NCBI GenBank assembly: GCA_002440145.1
Contig: DJRS01000169.1
Span: 1,044 to 8,285 of the forward strand
DNA from: Verrucomicrobia bacterium UBA6354
GTDB lineage: Bacteria; Verrucomicrobiota; Kiritimatiellia; RFP12; UBA1067
Length of the DNA: 7,242 bases
Direction: 5' to 3'
Part shown: piece after piece, positions 5,218-7,242 of the stretch
Position numbering within the stretch: position 1 is the first letter of the stretch
Layout: each line of letters begins with the position of its first letter
The notes under the pieces: generated by a model
Told to the model about the DNA's origin: nothing
What the model saw: only the letters and a program-made list of their open reading frames with translations
The model's database searches: none
Position numbers and translations under genes: made by a program

Positions 5218-7242
5218 GAAAGATATCCGCGCGCCGCGGTTCCGCGCTTCTGGTCGTTTTGGGCATGCTCGCGTTCATGACCGTCTCGGCCGTCGCCTTC
5301 GCGGCGTACATGCGCCGGGCGCGGCTGCCGTCGAACTATCTGCGCCGCGCGACGTCTTCGCGCGAACTCGTGAAGGCGGCCCTCGCCCGGGCGATCGACG
5401 ACATCGACCACGCCGTCAACGACAACCCCCACCCGGGGCTCGGGAGCGAGGCGTGCAAGCGCCGTGACGAGAATCCAGGGCAATACGTGAACACGAACCG
5501 CAACGGCTGGGTCGGGCGCGTCTTCATGAATGCGGACATGTCGCGCGCGGGCAAGTCGGGAGATGTCCCCAACGGCGCGGTCGATCCCGGCGATACGGTG
5601 CCCGTCCTGTCGCTGGAAGGACTCGCCTACGTGCCGGCGCCCCTGATGGGCGAGGCGCGGTATTACGGCCGGCGCACCCCGACCGCCCAGTGGCGGTCGT
5701 TCGACTTCGACGCCGGGCGCTACGCCTATCTCGCGCTGGATGTGTCGGACTACCTCGACATCAACCGTCTGTTCGCGGGCGAGCCGCGCTCCTCCGCCGC
5801 GAACACCCGTCTCACGCTCTCCTATCTGTTCGACAACGTCTCAGACGGGGTGAATTGGGACAATCTGCTGAAGGGCGCGGCGCAGGCGCGGAAAGTCGAC
5901 GGCGATCTGAACATCACCTTCGATGCGAATCTGCCGCCGCTTACGTCCGTCGCGGATATCAACCTCGCGCTGGGGACGGATTCCCGCGGACCTTTCAAGA
6001 GCTGGTTCTGCGAGTATCTGCAGGGCAACGGACAGCTGACGCGCCTGAGCAAGGACGCCGACAGCGAGAATCCGCTCCTCATGCCCCTTTTGACGGACGG
6101 CTGCTTCCCGACGAACGACATCCGCAAGACGTCCAATGCGGCCGCGGGAGTCTGGAACGGCAACGGCCAAGCGGGCGACGCCTACGATCTGGCGTCCCCC
6201 AATGCCCAACCCTTCCATTTCGCCGCGGGCGACATACCCAACAGTTTGGACTCGCTCTTCAGGGACTACAATCGCAGTATCTGGAATTCCTACCTCGGGC
6301 TGGTCGGTCTGGCCGCGCTGTGCGACTATCTGGATCCGGATCGCGTCCCGACGTCGCTCGCCATCCCGACGGTCGAGCGCGTGCCGATGATTTGCGGCTT
6401 CCAGATGCAACCCATGCAAGGGAAAGTGCAACTGACGCGCGAACCGGCCGCCGACAATCAGGTCCCTGTTCTGCTTCCGGACGGTACAGTGGCGCCCGAG
6501 ACGGGGGACCCGAGAACAGAAAGGGAACGGGATGTCACGGCGACGGTCGTCTACCGGCTCTCGATGGCGGAACTCCTGCAGGGGGGCGGCGTCCGGGCGA
6601 TTGCCGCGTTTCCGTTTGCCCACAAGGACGAAAAGGATACGTCGAACTGGAAAGCGGACGGGCGTTTCGCATTCTTCTTTACGGACGGCGAGCCTTCTCT
6701 GCGGACGGGTCAGGCGCTTGATTCCCTGCATCTCGGCGACAAGACGATTCCCGAAAGCCAACTTACGGATGCGGGCGTTCTCAGCCTGAAAATGCCTGAA
6801 ACGGGCGTTTCGTTCGCGTCCCCCGTGGCGGACAATCCGCTCCAGGGAACGGTCAACGACCAGATAACCCTGAATTTCAACGGTGCGCAGGTGGTGGAGC
6901 CCTTGTCGAAGATAGACTTCTTGACTGTCAAGTATACGTGGAAGCAAACTCTGCCAAAAAGCGGAGACTGGGGTTTGGGTGAAAAGGCACGCTGGGAGCC
7001 CCTGTTTGCAGCGGTGAAGGACGACATCGCCAAGTGCGAGATCACGTTGGGATTGCCCGTCCTGGACGCGAGCGGCAGTGTCGTGCACAAGAAGTCCACG
7101 GTGTGGAAGGGCAACCTCCCGCTGGGCAAGCTGCAGTTGAACGCCGCGGTTTGGCTGCGGGTCCTTGACAAGGACGGCAATGTCGTGGATATGGTGCCGG
7201 CGTGCGTGGACGACGACAATATCCAGAATCCGCAGTCGGCGG
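5214..7242 (+). CDS. GspK-like / Verru_Chthon A-like large tip pseudopilin, 3' end outside window (at least 676 aa)
   Basis: A single frame stays open from ATG5214 to the window edge, 676 complete codons without a stop. The leader MRKISARRG precedes SALLVVLGMLAFMTVSAVAF. Position +5 after the predicted cut is Val, not Glu, as in GspK, which caps the tip and needs no Glu5 to add to a growing filament. Next come AYMRRARLPSNYLRRATSSR (31-50) and an Ala-rich helix (KAALARAIDDID). The segment YAYLALDVSDYLDINRLFAG (170-189) resembles the 'DExGkINlN' strand of GspK. The remainder is a large unrecognised periplasmic region, including FQMQPMQGKV (396-405) and VTATVVYRLSMAELL, with seven cysteines (81, 266, 297, 370, 394, 608, 664). 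GspK is usually ~300-350 residues, so this protein is at least twice that; Verru_Chthon A proteins are similarly large. It overlaps the preceding gene by four bases. Confidence 0.85.
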   Translation, partial: MRKISARRGSALLVVLGMLAFMTVSAVAFAAYMRRARLPSNYLRRATSSRELVKAALARAIDDIDHAVNDNPHPGLGSEACKRRDENPGQYVNTNRNGWVGRVFMNADMSRAGKSGDVPNGAVDPGDTVPVLSLEGLAYVPAPLMGEARYYGRRTPTAQWRSFDFDAGRYAYLALDVSDYLDINRLFAGEPRSSAANTRLTLSYLFDNVSDGVNWDNLLKGAAQARKVDGDLNITFDANLPPLTSVADINLALGTDSRGPFKSWFCEYLQGNGQLTRLSKDADSENPLLMPLLTDGCFPTNDIRKTSNAAAGVWNGNGQAGDAYDLASPNAQPFHFAAGDIPNSLDSLFRDYNRSIWNSYLGLVGLAALCDYLDPDRVPTSLAIPTVERVPMICGFQMQPMQGKVQLTREPAADNQVPVLLPDGTVAPETGDPRTERERDVTATVVYRLSMAELLQGGGVRAIAAFPFAHKDEKDTSNWKADGRFAFFFTDGEPSLRTGQALDSLHLGDKTIPESQLTDAGVLSLKMPETGVSFASPVADNPLQGTVNDQITLNFNGAQVVEPLSKIDFLTVKYTWKQTLPKSGDWGLGEKARWEPLFAAVKDDIAKCEITLGLPVLDASGSVVHKKSTVWKGNLPLGKLQLNAAVWLRVLDKDGNVVDMVPACVDDDNIQNPQSA

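Noticed and set aside
5690..6721. 343-codon plus-strand frame inside the K-like gene
   Set aside because: It is Arg/Ser-rich with no motif, and the frame with the leader and hydrophobic helix covers the same bases without a stop. A frameshift joining the two was considered, but nothing in the 5214 frame is broken.
6901..6960. Local drop in GC (about 42% over 60 bases) within the K-like gene
   Set aside because: It is short, the reading frame is intact, and the next 60 bases return to about 63%. It is not enough to claim transferred or inserted DNA.
5841..7088. Long minus-strand open frame (415 codons) opposite the K-like gene
   Set aside because: It is antisense to a better-supported frame that has a prepilin N-terminus, a consensus ribosome-binding site and operon context. 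Its product is Arg-rich with no recognisable motif, as expected of a shadow in GC-rich DNA.

Overview
The window is a dense, one-strand (+) operon fragment from a GC-rich bacterium. It encodes the inner-membrane platform protein and a row of eight prepilin-like subunits of a type II secretion (T2SS) or type IV pilus-like machine. Gene style suggests the PVC superphylum (Verrucomicrobiota, Kiritimatiellota or Lentisphaerota). The signs are many unequal pseudopilins in a row, Ala-Phe-Thr-Leu processing sites, oversized pseudopilins and a very large K-like protein. That placement is inference, because no ribosomal or phylogenetic marker is present.

Layout: 1-521 is the C-terminal part of a GspF/PilC platform protein that enters from upstream. 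It is followed by a 379-residue G-like pseudopilin (540-1679), a 200-residue G-like pseudopilin with a DxDxDG loop (1698-2300), a 193-residue pseudopilin (2300-2881), a 284-residue GspH-like protein (2898-3752), a 171-residue GspI/PilV-like protein (3766-4281), a 155-residue GspJ-like protein with a GTG start (4278-4745), a 163-residue G-like pseudopilin with a DPWGKPY motif (4726-5217), and a GspK-like protein that starts at 5214 and is still open at the window end (at least 676 residues).

Gaps between genes are 13-18 bases, or the genes overlap by 1, 4, 20 and 4 bases. No promoter, terminator, RNA gene, repeat array or mobile element was seen, and no non-coding stretch exceeds 18 bases. The order F-G-G-(pseudopilin)-H-I-J-G-K is the classical T2SS order F-G-H-I-J-K with extra major-type subunits added. 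In T2SS, GspF anchors the assembly ATPase, GspG polymerises the pseudopilus shaft, and H, I, J and K form the tip. Here the H/I/J/K-like genes would form the tip, and the four other prepilin-like proteins could be alternative shaft or adaptor subunits. The run from the I-like to the K-like gene also resembles the four-gene Verru_Chthon cassette (proteins A-D) known from Verrucomicrobia. The ATPase (GspE), secretin (GspD), GspC/L/M and prepilin peptidase (GspO) are not in the window, so the transported substrate cannot be read from it.
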